Assembly (NCBI GenBank): GCA_037576215.1
Contig: JBANDB010000010.1
Coordinates: 2,418,001 to 2,482,000 of the forward strand
Length of the DNA: 64,000 bases
From: Armillaria gallica
Lineage: Eukaryota > Basidiomycota > Agaricomycetes > Agaricales > Physalacriaceae
Reading direction: 5' to 3'
Under the pieces are notes generated by a model that was not told where the DNA came from, did not search any database, and worked only from the letters and a program-made list of their open reading frames with translations. This document shows, one piece after another, positions 45,093-55,514 of the stretch. Each line of letters starts with the position of its first letter. The stretch's first letter is position 1. A program made the translations under genes and the position numbers.

Positions 45093-46347
45093 TCAAACAA
45101 TTTCCCTTCCATGCTTCCCATAGGATCCCATCGAAGTCATGGGGTTTTCAGCGTCCCGACAGACGACGACAGTTTCCCACTTTCTTACTATAAATCTGCT
45201 CAGAACAGAGCTGCGGTCCCTGGTTGAATTAACTATCGCCTGACTGCCGTGGTTTGAATTAGAACCTGCTGCAACTCATCCAATGAGTAGCATAGGGGCG
45301 ATAACCTATGAGGACATGAAAAATTCAGTTTCTCCAATGATAAAAAGGATATACATGGAAGCCTCACCTTAATATATGCCGTGATCGTATCAGTGTAATA
45401 AGCGGACTCCAGATTCCTTGCCACCAGGGCCAGGTACACGATCAGCGTCAGTGAATACATCGCTGAAGATTCAACCACTATTTCGACAATCTTCCCGTAT
45501 GAGCTGATGCCTGATGCCAGGCGGACAATGCGGTACACAATCAAGAGTGTACAAAGAAGAGTCGTTGCCAGCATCAGGGACAGATAGATCAAGGTCCAGT
45601 CAATAAAAGCTGCAGAGCCTCCGGTGTTGCCTGTATCGATGAAGGTGCCGCAGATCCGCAGGGACTTTGCAACTACAATCATTAATGGAAGGGCACGTAG
45701 TAACAACCAGGAGAAACTTACTTATCCCGGCTATGGCACAAAGACCCGGTATAAGGACAATTAGCCATCGATGTCCCCAGAGTACCCAACAACGCCATAT
45801 CTAAGAAGACTGAGCATTGAAAGATTGAAGCGGCAGTTGGAAGGGAGAACATACAACAGTAATATCAACAATAAAAGTGCTTATACCACCACTAATGCTA
45901 CCCACGAGCTGATACGCCTTCAACCAGGGTCTGACAGCTTGGAGTGCAAAGAAGATGGTAAAAAAGTTGTCCCCATTCTGGATGAATGCGCGCCGCTGAT
46001 ATGCCCAGCTGACCCCAAAATCGACTGTCATGAGAATATATAGAGTAATGACAACGGTCAGCAGGAACGAATTGCCGGATTTCTTGGGTGTAGAAACTGG
46101 ATGAGATATCAGATCAGTGTATTGGACGACTGAGGAGGATGGGCGAACATGTAGTCCAGAGAGTTATTGCTATGATAACTGTGTAAAGGCCTACGGTCAT
46201 ATGAGCTTAAAAGAAGGAAGGCAAGGAAGTAATAATGGGCTAACCTTGCAATAACGATTCCAAGATGGTACGGTTGAAGTTCATGTCAAGGCTCTCAAAT
46301 ATGAGATCCCTTTCATATTGAGGAAGGTCGGTGGGGGGAGATTCCAT
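45093..46347 (-). CDS. Seven-TM receptor-like protein, copy 4, tail truncated
   Basis: MESPPTDLPQYERDLIFES at 46347. The six-exon plan with GT-AG introns keeps all seven helices (SWAYQRRAFIQNGD, WRCWVLWGHRW, VVESSAMYSLTLIVYLAL). In the last exon, the codon for the Arg of GRVAAG has become TGA (45276-45278), so translation ends right after TM7 and the ~60-residue Ser-rich cytosolic tail is lost. The former tail still aligns downstream to 45093. The loss would leave a complete membrane core without its presumed signalling tail. Confidence 0.75.
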
Positions 46348-46399
46348 GTTATCTGTCGAGCGGCAAAGTCGATAGCCAGCCTGATATATGTAGCAGAGC

Positions 46400-47900
46400 T
46401 TCTCGCGTATTTCTGTGATTCCAGAAAAGGTCAGAGATCCTTAAAGTCGCGATGTACATTTCATTTGTAGCACAGTCCTCCATGTTCTATCAAATGTCAA
46501 GAAAATCAATGCCTGGGTTGTTGTGTTCCATTACCTGACTACGTGATAAATATGAGCCTCAATAGTGATGGTCGAAGAGAAAGATACCTTTCGACCAGGC
46601 ACGATGCCTTGTAAACCCACCGAGAAGGAGGCGAAGCCCAGTGTGTCTGTTAATGCAGTTTTATGACAGCTGTGTTGTATATTAAGTGAATCAGATATCG
46701 ATGATGCTCTGTCTCGTTTCCCAACTTCCGAGGGCCCTCGGCCGAGATCCAGCTCTTCGACACTTGTAAAAATGAACCACTCAAGAGCATTTAGAGCAGG
46801 TAAGACTCGAAAAGGTGCTATAGATAGCAAAGCTAGGATAAGGCTAGCAGAGATTGTGGTTTAAGTCAGATCGCCGGTACCACAACCACGTGGGACAGCG
46901 CAAGAAATTATTTGCAGAATAAATCAAGGGCAGACGATGTGGAGAGCTGAAGGACAGCCACTGTTGCCGACAAAGGCTGAGATAGAATAGCGGGTTCACT
47001 AGACCTTGGATGCTTAATAGAACAATGCTTTTCAGACACAATCTATCAGAGTAGTAATTTAACAGCTATTTAATATCAGCGACGCAGAGATAACATACTT
47101 CCTTTGCACCTGGATCGAGGCTCGATCCAGGATGGAAAATAATCCCCAGTTGTTACTATCCATGTGACATGTCTTTGTGGCAGTACCAGTATAGTGTGCT
47201 AAGCACATATCTCAAAGTAGATGCGCTTGATCATCTAGAAGAGCTTTTGGTGTCATGACGAAGCTTAAGATTGCCCCCGGATTGATATCTGCAGCTTCCT
47301 TGGACAAAACCCACCTTTTTCCGTGGTAGCCGGTGGTCATCAGTGGAATCCTGTGGCATCCTGTGGCCTTTGGTGACCATGACTGGTCACTGGTGGCTAT
47401 TCATGGCCATTCATGGCCACGGCATAAAGACGTCTTATAATCTATATTACAGTACACAAATGCATCACCTACCATCACTTTTCTGTACTCAAAGAATCAT
47501 GCACACCCATGGCAAACATGCTTCCGAACGCAGTGCCCATTCGTGGCCTTCAGTGGCATTCTGTGTTCTATTGTCACACCTCCATCACGCTTATTACCAA
47601 TTTACAAGGACCTTTCCTGAAGTCAGCCCCTTTACATGCCGGCACACAATCAAATCGTTGGCTTGGCTGTGATTATCAGGATTATCGTTTTACGTCTCTC
47701 CTATTTCAGGCTTCGCCGCGCGTGTTATGATCACATGGTCGCAAAGGTACGTTTTCCGACCACCATCCTGTCCCCAATGCACGCCCGGCCCATCTTCTCT
47801 TCATGCAATGCCTGTAGATGTCTCCGTCATTCTCAGCCGGCTGGCAACTTCTTGAGGACTTCTCACCCATTCTGTGAACCAGGTCGTTCAAGCTGGTTGA
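46400..47900. other. No recognised gene; low-complexity TGGCC-rich stretch
   Basis: Around 47330-47430 the sequence is made of short imperfect repeats of TGGCC, GTGGC and TTCATGGCC. No exon chain or domain was recognised in the rest. Confidence 0.4.
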
Positions 47901-47959
47901 GGTGACCCCCATCAGCTGCATCTCCAAACCAATGAGGTCACTCATTTTGAAAATGTGTA

Positions 47960-49410
47960 TCGACTGGTACGTCCTAGCATTAGTCCGCACATTCGTCTTG
48001 CTCATATATTTTTCAATTGTTGTCGTCCCCCAGCATCGAAACCTGCTTGATACCACCTCTCGTTCCAACATCGACGTTGGTATACACAATATCCATCACC
48101 TCCTACGGGAGGCCGCCCTAACCTCCTCCGATCCTCCCAAACAGCTGCCTATTCTTGTCCAGGGATCCCTCCAGTATACTGGTCGAGGCAGCCATCCACG
48201 TGCTGCCATCGACAGGCAGAATTTGCATGCACTCACTGAAAGCTATGGCCATGGTTCCGCTGCCAAAATCACCACACTTCTTGGGTTTCACCCACGAACC
48301 ATATGGCGCTACCAACTTGGATGGGGCTTCGTTCCTCACGGCCTTGCTCCACATCAACTCGATTTCATCGATGAAACCGGCAGAGCCCATTATCGCCACC
48401 ATTCGTCCCTTCCCACCATGTCATCTCTCAGTGATGAAGAACTTGACACCGTCATGGCCGCCATTCTCCGGGACTATCCAAATTATGGTCACAGCCTGAT
48501 CTCCAGTGCCCTCGTCAGTCAGGGATTACGAGTTTCACGGGATCGTATTGATGCTTCCCGCCTTTGCATACATGGTCCTCCTCCTCCATTTCGTTGACGG
48601 CCAGTCGCTCGTACGGCCTACCGTGTTCCAGGAGCCAATTCGTATTGGCATCATGACGGCAATCACAGTCAGTTTTTTCTTCTCCCATGTGCATCCCGCT
48701 AATAGGCTTCCCCCATAGATCTTATCCGATGGAAAGTCGTTCTACACCTGTTTGTGGATGGTTGCACCTGCGCTGCAGTCAGTATCCATGCACACAACAA
48801 CAACTGACCCATCAGTGTCCTTCAGCTCTTCTTCGACACCACCCTCCGGTGGGGAGTACCCAGTCGTATCCGAGGTGATTGTGGTCTTGAGAACCTATAT
48901 GTTGCCCAATGGATGGAGAATTATTGGGGAGTTTCCCATGGTTCATATATCTGGGGCCGGTCAGCTTTCTTTCCCACCCATCTCCCTCTACTCACCGTCT
49001 TCTCAGATCGGTCCATAACACTCGTGTTGAGTGAATGTGGGTCGGCACCAATACCGGCTTTTCCAACAAGTGGAAAATATTTTTTCAGAGCCTCGAACAT
49101 CACCACTCTTTGAATCCCCACCTCAACCGACATATCTGGCTCCTGCACCATCTCTTCCTGGCGCATATCGATTCCGACGCCAACACCTGGGCCGAGCACT
49201 GGAATAACCATAAGATGTCCCTCAAGGGACACCAAGCCTCTCCTCTCCAGATGTGGATGGAAAGTCAGCTTCTCCATGGTGCTTGTGGACTCAAACATCT
49301 TACAGCTGATGATCCTCATCATGTCGCTCCCTTTGCAGCTGTTCCTAATATGGGACTCAACAAAGACATGCTACGGCAGCTGCAGGCTCATCAATGTGTC
49401 CATATTTAGG
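47960..49410 (+). pseudogene. DDE integrase-core gene, degenerate
   Basis: Matches the orphan integrase-core proteins common in agaricomycetes. Visible order: a region with ESYGHGSAAKITTLLGFHPR; a helix-turn-helix-like stretch (GHSLISSALVSQGLRVSRDR); the first catalytic Asp in WHHDGNH (near 48645-48665); the second in RGDCGLEN (near 48870-48890); and the Glu in VHNTRVE (near 49020-49035). It ends near VHI at 49409. At least two in-frame stops interrupt it, after HAHNNN (about 48805) and directly after VHNTRVE. The frame is otherwise well kept, so loss is recent. No terminal repeats were seen. Confidence 0.75.
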
Positions 49411-50500
49411 CTCCTGACAGTGGTGCGTTATATCCCAGTAGACAGTCGACGACAGCTAACGTGTAGTATCTGTTGGTACGGTTCAGTTCCTCGAAACCTG
49501 GCCTACATCACTTGCGAACTGCCCAATAACCCCTTCTCCCCAGAGCAGTTGGTCCAGTTTGACGCTTGACTGAATGCGGTCATACCAGATGTTGACCGAC
49601 GGATGGAATACCGCCATTTGCATTGGATTCACGGGCTCGCTATTATGACCTCGATCCTGTCACCTTCGGGCCAGGCTCTACCACCCGATTTGTAGTCGTC
49701 TTTAGAGTTAATTCGGATTTGTTATCAATGTCGAACAGAGAGGATCTGCCTGTGTAACAGGCGGGCGATAGCACATAGTACAGGAAACACCTTCAGCAAA
49801 ACCGAAGGATGCAGTCAGTATGTGTCGAATAGAAATGGATCCGTCTGTGTAACAGGTGGTGTTTTCAGGGCAAATACCTCGAGATAACTGACGTTTCACT
49901 GCGCAACATGATGAGCAAAAGCAGAAAGAGAGAAGAAAGTAAAACCCACCTTGTATTCTGCCACCTCGTTGACAGCAATCCCTTGCATAAAGTGGACGAG
50001 TCTTGAGTATCGCTACACTGCTGACCTTGAAGCATTAGTGTAGCTATCAAGCGAAGAAAAAAGAGTTAGATTGCAACAGAAGCATGGGGCATCAAGCACA
50101 TACCTGTCAGACCAGCCAACGCGAGCTTCATCTACGAGAATCCGTTGAGTCTTGAGCATGGGGCATATGACAGCAGCAGACGTGCCAATAAGATTATGAG
50201 AGGATGAGAGGAATGAGAGGATGAGAGGACATGTCTTGGAAGTCATGGCAGAAAAGAAGAGAGGGAGTTGTGGTGGAGATGCCCCACGGTGGCTTTGCAA
50301 TTTGCAACAGGGCCTGCATTGCCACCACGTGGACAGTGCCTGAACTCCTTTTTTAATTAGAAATCCCAAATTCAATCAATTGCGATCATATAACAATTCT
50401 ATTTCTGAGCTGAAAACAGTTGGTATAGAGACGTCTCTGCGGGAGGTGCAAGGACGTCTCCACTAAGTGATTCTGCATAAGCCCAGCTGGCGATGACGCC
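49411..50500. other. Intergenic with short repeats
   Basis: TCTGTGTAACAGGYGG with a GGATC prefix occurs twice about 96 bp apart (near 49742 and 49838). A GAGAGGAT(G) microsatellite-like run lies at about 50199-50232. No gene is recognised. Confidence 0.4.
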
Positions 50501-50580
50501 AACGTGCTGGCGGCATATGACTCCCATGCCCACACAGCTTTTCTCACCCTCCATCATCATCCTTGCAATCGGCCGCAAAA

Positions 50581-50924
50581 TTGTCAGGTATGCGACGGTT
50601 TTTTTGTCAGATGTTGAACTGACGGTGTTCCAGAAGTGTGAGCAATGCCAACGACGAACCCCAAGCCACTCGCTCGTTCGAGGACATTGAGCTGTACATA
50701 TCTGCTCTGTCCTTCCCACCTCAAAGCTCCTCAAAGCTCCGGCGTAGCGACATTGTCAGGTATGCGATGGTTTTTTTGTCAGATGTCGAACTGACGATGT
50801 CCTACAAGCATGAGCAACACCAACAATGAACACCATGCAACTAGCTCATTCGAGGAAATTGAGCTGTACGTAGATGCGCTGTCTTTCCCTCCTCAATTCT
50901 CCTCAATCCTCTGGCGTAGCGACA
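50581..50924. repeat. Tandem duplication, two ~172-bp copies
   Basis: 50581-50752 and 50753-50924 align over their length (TTGTCAGGTATGCGA start, GGCGTAGCGAC end). Each encodes a version of SFE[DE]IELY..ALSFPP. Confidence 0.75.
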
Positions 50925-51259
50925 ATCTCTCGCCTGCTATTCTCGATGTGCAATCAGCATCACCGACTACGACCTTGACACGAGACTCTGAACCATCCTA
51001 CCCACAGCAGCTTACCTTCGCACGCTTGGGCAGCTGGGTGACCGTCATAGGGTACATTGACGTGGAAGGCTCCTTGTTAAGGGTTGAGGTCGTTCTCTCG
51101 AGAGGAAATCTTAGCGTCTCGATGGGACATGATTTTGGGGAGCACCTATCTATCGTCGTCCAGCTCACCAACCTCGAGAATGGCGATGTTCGCATTGTCG
51201 GTGCGGACATTCATCTATTGTTTGGAGCGTTCAGGGCACAGTATCATTTCGTCTGCTGA
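50810..51259 (+). CDS. Hypothetical protein, 149 aa
   Basis: A single open frame from ATG 50810 to TGA 51259, starting MSNTNNEHHATSSFEEIELY. The C-terminal half alternates hydrophobic and polar residues (VTVIGYIDVEGSLLRVEVV, LSIVVQLTNLENGDVRIVG), suggesting a beta-rich fold. No family is recognised. Its 5' end is inside a 172-bp tandem duplication, and the upstream copy carries an alternative first exon with the same motif. The upstream unit ends in a GT that could splice on, so the true start may be farther left. Confidence 0.55.
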   Translation: MSNTNNEHHATSSFEEIELYVDALSFPPQFSSILWRSDNLSPAILDVQSASPTTTLTRDSEPSYPQQLTFARLGSWVTVIGYIDVEGSLLRVEVVLSRGNLSVSMGHDFGEHLSIVVQLTNLENGDVRIVGADIHLLFGAFRAQYHFVC

Positions 51260-51699
51260 GGTCAAGGTAAGTAATCTTTATCTCAAGCATTGGCATCGGT
51301 ATCCACTCACTGTTAACTCACTAGTCATGATCATATCAACCTGTCCCCCCATGATACCAATATTTCTTCATAATAGCAGTATATGCAGGGACCGTGTTTT
51401 ATCTCATACCATTTGATTGTATTATATTCATACCATTTTATTGTACATTACATGTGAATCTGAAAACTATTCTGGATCAGTTGACGGAGCACACTCATAT
51501 ACCAGAAACACCCACCTGCCCATCCAAGCGCCTGCAGTACACAGCCACCACGTGTGCTCGGTCTACTTCTGGCGGCTATACTGGCAATCATACCGGCAAT
51601 CTACCGGTCACGCAAGAGCATTGTTAGTTTGTGGGGATTTGATTTCACAAACCTTACTTAAACTTATCTCTGCGTCGTACACGTTTTACTAGCTGCTTA

Positions 51700-52048
51700 T
51701 TCTTGAACATCCGCTACATCCCTGACTCCGATCAAGCTGGGGACTTTCTCACGTTACCAGCGATGAGCCTACGCTGGTAGCTCCATCGCATGTACAATTC
51801 TGGAATCGCTTCGATCATGTCAGATAGAGCAGTGTACCAGTCATCAAGGAAGAGATCCATAGGAACCTTCGACAACCACGCAGTAAGCATTTCGCTTCAG
51901 TATGCACATTCAAGTACTCACCATGATTCACGTTCACGTATTCGGGATCGAAATGAAAGTTTTTTTTAATCTGCATGCCCAAAGGCTGTGGGCTGCACAG
52001 GGAGTACCAAAGACTTTCACGAGGAGAGGGTTGCCATCCTACATCCAC
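51700..52048 (-). pseudogene. Class V aminotransferase, 5' fragment
   Basis: Reads FHFDPEYVNVNHG, then across a ~54-nt intron GSYGSLP, the N-terminal signature of PLP-dependent class V enzymes of the isopenicillin N epimerase / Egt2-like group. A stop follows at once. In the next frame IEAIPELYMRWSYQ matches the stretch that normally follows. No PLP lysine region or later domain is present, so only the first ~80 residues remain. Confidence 0.6.
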
Positions 52049-52149
52049 TCAATCTATACTGTACTTTTGTAGCTTCTAAACAGGTTTCTTGACAGCAGTG
52101 CCCTCATTTTACCTGTTTGGACAGCCGTTAGCCAGTCGTTTACGAGTGT

Positions 52150-55100
52150 TCAAGCATGTATACGTACACTGCCTGCCCCTAGGCTGAACTCCCAAGAGAC
52201 CCTGCTTGATCCCTTCTCGACAGAGACCATTCTATCTTCGACAATAGTAGATCCAGCCATTGCAAAGAATTTGCGCCAGACAGCATATCTTCCTGCGCAA
52301 TGTAATTCACGATATTTGATAGCTACACGAGGTCTGTCCGGGTTGAGTATTATCAAATAAATTTAAAGTCAAGAAGATACTGATTGAGAAACGGGAGAGA
52401 AATGCTTCATCAAATGAGCTGATCTGATTTGTTGTCAAGAAAAGGTCACCACGATGATACACAAGAACATGAAGGGCAGCAGAGATGAGAGCATTGCATT
52501 GCAGCTGATGGGTGTTTAGATCTGTACCTTCGGGTTCATGCTCCAGAGAGGCAGAACCCACTTCATGAAGGCTCCGGTGTTCTAAGTAAACCTGTCGCAG
52601 AGATAGGCTAGAAATTGAGTGTTCGGATAGAATCTGCACGTATGTCTGCCTTGTCAATCCAAAGAACAGCATCCCAGGGTATGGCCAACTAAGGAAAAAG
52701 ATTAGTTCATCGTTGCTCCAAAGTATGCCAATGAGAACTGACACTCAGAATACTCTGAAGACTGCGTTCCAGACCACATGGAGATGATGGGAGCTCAGAA
52801 GATCCCACCATATATAATGGATGACGGAGAAGCTCGGCAACAGCCCCTGCCATCAGTGTTTTGCCTGCAGCGTGCGTCTGTAGAATGCACAGACGGTTCA
52901 AAACTGCATACCTGTTCCGGGCGGGCCATGGAGAACAGAAATCTACAAAGACCAGTCAGTGAATCTAAGATAAACGATGTGAATCGCTGCATTACCAAAT
53001 GGCCTCCTTTACCAGATATAACATTGGTGATGATTTCAGAGGAAGAATTGGAATTCTTTGTCACTTCAATGAGACCTTTGATAACAGTCTCTTGCGAAAT
53101 ATGAAAATATGAGCATGCATGGCATCTGAAGCAGTTTAAAGGAACGCACTTTAATATTTTCATCAAGGACCAGATGATCCCAGACATTCTCACCAAACAC
53201 GACTGGTTTCAGATGCTCGACCAAAAAATTAGTCACTCTTTGGTTCCTAAAGTATACTTTGGTGGCAAGTAGGTGGAGCTGCTCTTCATACAAGGACAAC
53301 ACCACTCACGGATCACGTATGTAGCCCGACTGATTGTCGTAGGCAAGTACGTCGACAATCACTCTTTTCTGAAGAACCATTGAGGTAGCCGCAAAGGAGG
53401 ATACATATGCATGCTTACCCCTTCGTCTGAACAGTGACCAGTCAACATTAAGTAAGAATGAAGTTGACGGTTGGCCTTACAGGATGTATAGTGCCGCCCT
53501 GACAAACTGGCGTAAATGCAACCTCGCTCTGCGATGAAATGTTAGTCCACAAATAGCAACCCATAGCTTGACATACTAATTAGCTTCTCTTTCAATGCCG
53601 CGGTGAGATGGACGATTGGAAGAGAGGATGCTTCTGTTGTTCTCTAAGATCCGTATCAACTACAACATGTGTGTCTGATAGCTTCTAAACTCACCTTAAA
53701 CGATTTGATTCTCGAGCCTCTATTTTTCCATGGTTGTACGCATAGCTGTCCCACAACCTGTAGCCTGAAATGTGGAGGAGGTGGACATTATTTATACTTG
53801 AAACAGGCATCTCATTCGTGGACGATCAGTTAGGAACACAGCGCTTACGTCTCATAGGATCTCTTTTGTATCACAAAGGCAACCTATTGCCCTGCAAGTG
53901 AGTATTTGACATCAGGAATTTATTTGAGTTACTAACCAGTAGACCCTGGTGTCCAATGCAGAGACATGATGACTGGGTTCGAAAAGATATTGGAGCCTGT
54001 TACAATATAAGTTCTCTAGTGCTCTCAGGTCGGAATAAGAACTGACAGGTTGACTTCGATATGTCCGTAGCTCATCACCAACTCCAACCGATGAGCCCTA
54101 ACAAACAGATCAGGAGAGGAAGACATACATTGACTGGAATTGTTCCTCAACATATCCCACCAATATGCCAAGATGTTCAGCGATATCGGGCACTAGTGGT
54201 AGAATGTCGGACTTGGGGAGTTCTATGGAGGATATCAGTACACCAGTGGTAGATATTACTAGCGCACATACTCTTGTCCAGACCACTTGTACCTAAACTT
54301 CTCAAGAGGACCAGAATATCTTCTTTCATGTGATCCGCTTCTGAGGAGCCCACGGACTTTGCATAGTTCAATTTCTCTCTGAGTGTCTTCGGGGTCGGGG
54401 AAGAAATCTACGACTGTGTATGTTGGGTGTCGACTGGAAAAATCGCTTCCATAAAGATTTCTGAAAATGAGGTCAGAGTTATATCAGTTTGAGGTAAATA
54501 TACGAATGTCTACCTAAGGACTGAAACGAGGGTTTTGCTCCAATGAGACAATACAAGGGAAGGATCAGCTACAGCAAGGTCAGTTTGGCTTGGAATGTTC
54601 AAACACATCGGCCCTTCAACGTACCACCTTTCTGATCATTGGTGAGCAGGTGGTGTTTAAGGTAGTGCTCGCATTGTATCTCAGTCTTCTTCCTGAGCTA
54701 TTCGGTGGCGAGTGCGGCAACAGCATCTATGGTCTTGCTTTTGTTGTCAGTGATAGCTTCGTGAGTGGGGTCAAGAGAAACCATATTGCGACTGTAGGTG
54801 AAAGTAAAAGCTAGAGGCAGGAGATTCTGGGAAGTTGAACTTGACTGCTCATCGTTTTGAGCTAAAACTGCGCCCGCAAACAGTAAGAGATGACACTTGC
54901 ACTCCACAACATTGATATCTCAAGAACGTTCTGGTCAGAATGTTAGTCTATACGAGGCCATGATCGAGGACATCACTTACAATCCTCATGGCATTAACCT
55001 CATGTGCTTGCAGCATGAAGATACATCGTCTTGGCACAAAATACCAATCAGAATAGAGTTAGCACACCATACACGAACAAAAAATATTACTCACCAGATG

Positions 55101-55390
55101 CGTCCTTGGTTGTGCGACCCGAGCATGGATTTGAATTTGTAGGGCTTCATGCCGGAAATCCAAGTAATTCCAAGGTAGGAAATGAAAATATGACCATACT
55201 CGCAGCCTGCTTGCTGGACAGGGATACGTCGTCTTGAGGTAATCTTGCAGAGGTAATCTTGCACCATGGGTCGCGTCGTTTGATCTGGTAAATCGTCACC
55301 ATCGCCTCTAGAGTATCAAAACACGATCTTGAACCTTTCAACGTGACACAAATGCAACTACACAGAATATATCCTATTTGATGCATCACT
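52150..55390 (-). CDS. AAA+ ATPase, Walker B altered, possibly decaying
   Basis: Member of the fungal AAA+ ATPase group with a long N-terminal region. Visible: FGENVWDHLVLDENIK and VIKGLIEVTKN before the ATPase core; Walker A HGPPGTGKTL split by an intron (near 52870-52925); AGAVAELLRHPLYMVGSSEL; Walker B as VLWIDKAD where the family has IDEAD; sensor 1 FLTTN; and SRFSI with the probable Arg finger. It ends with VWRKFFAMAGSTI and a short C-terminus at 52150; the usual C-terminal helical part is missing. Exons upstream of about 53.4 kb (for example VVDFFPDPEDTQREIEL near 54400) are tentative. Lys in place of the catalytic Glu suggests loss of hydrolysis. Confidence 0.6.
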
Positions 55391-55514
55391 ATATATGTGC
55401 ATTTCCCAGTGGTCAGACAAGTATGAGATATTCGTTTACAGAGATTTCAAACGAGGTCATGCAGAGGCCATAACTACTAGGACGCATCATGACCGGTCCC
55501 ACCTGGGACAGGCA

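Noticed and set aside
20292..46347. A mating-type B locus with STE3 pheromone receptors and pheromone precursors
   Set aside because: The 7TM sequences show no STE3-type motifs that I recognise, and none of the small proteins A, B or C ends in a CaaX prenylation motif; they carry a membrane helix instead.
47902..48100. A hydrophobic stretch suggesting a membrane protein before the integrase
   Set aside because: It lies in a frame with no support upstream and probably is an intron or frame-shifted read of the integrase 5' part.
50399..50734. A minus-strand open frame of 111 aa
   Set aside because: It is antisense to the tandem-duplicated first exon and has no features of its own.
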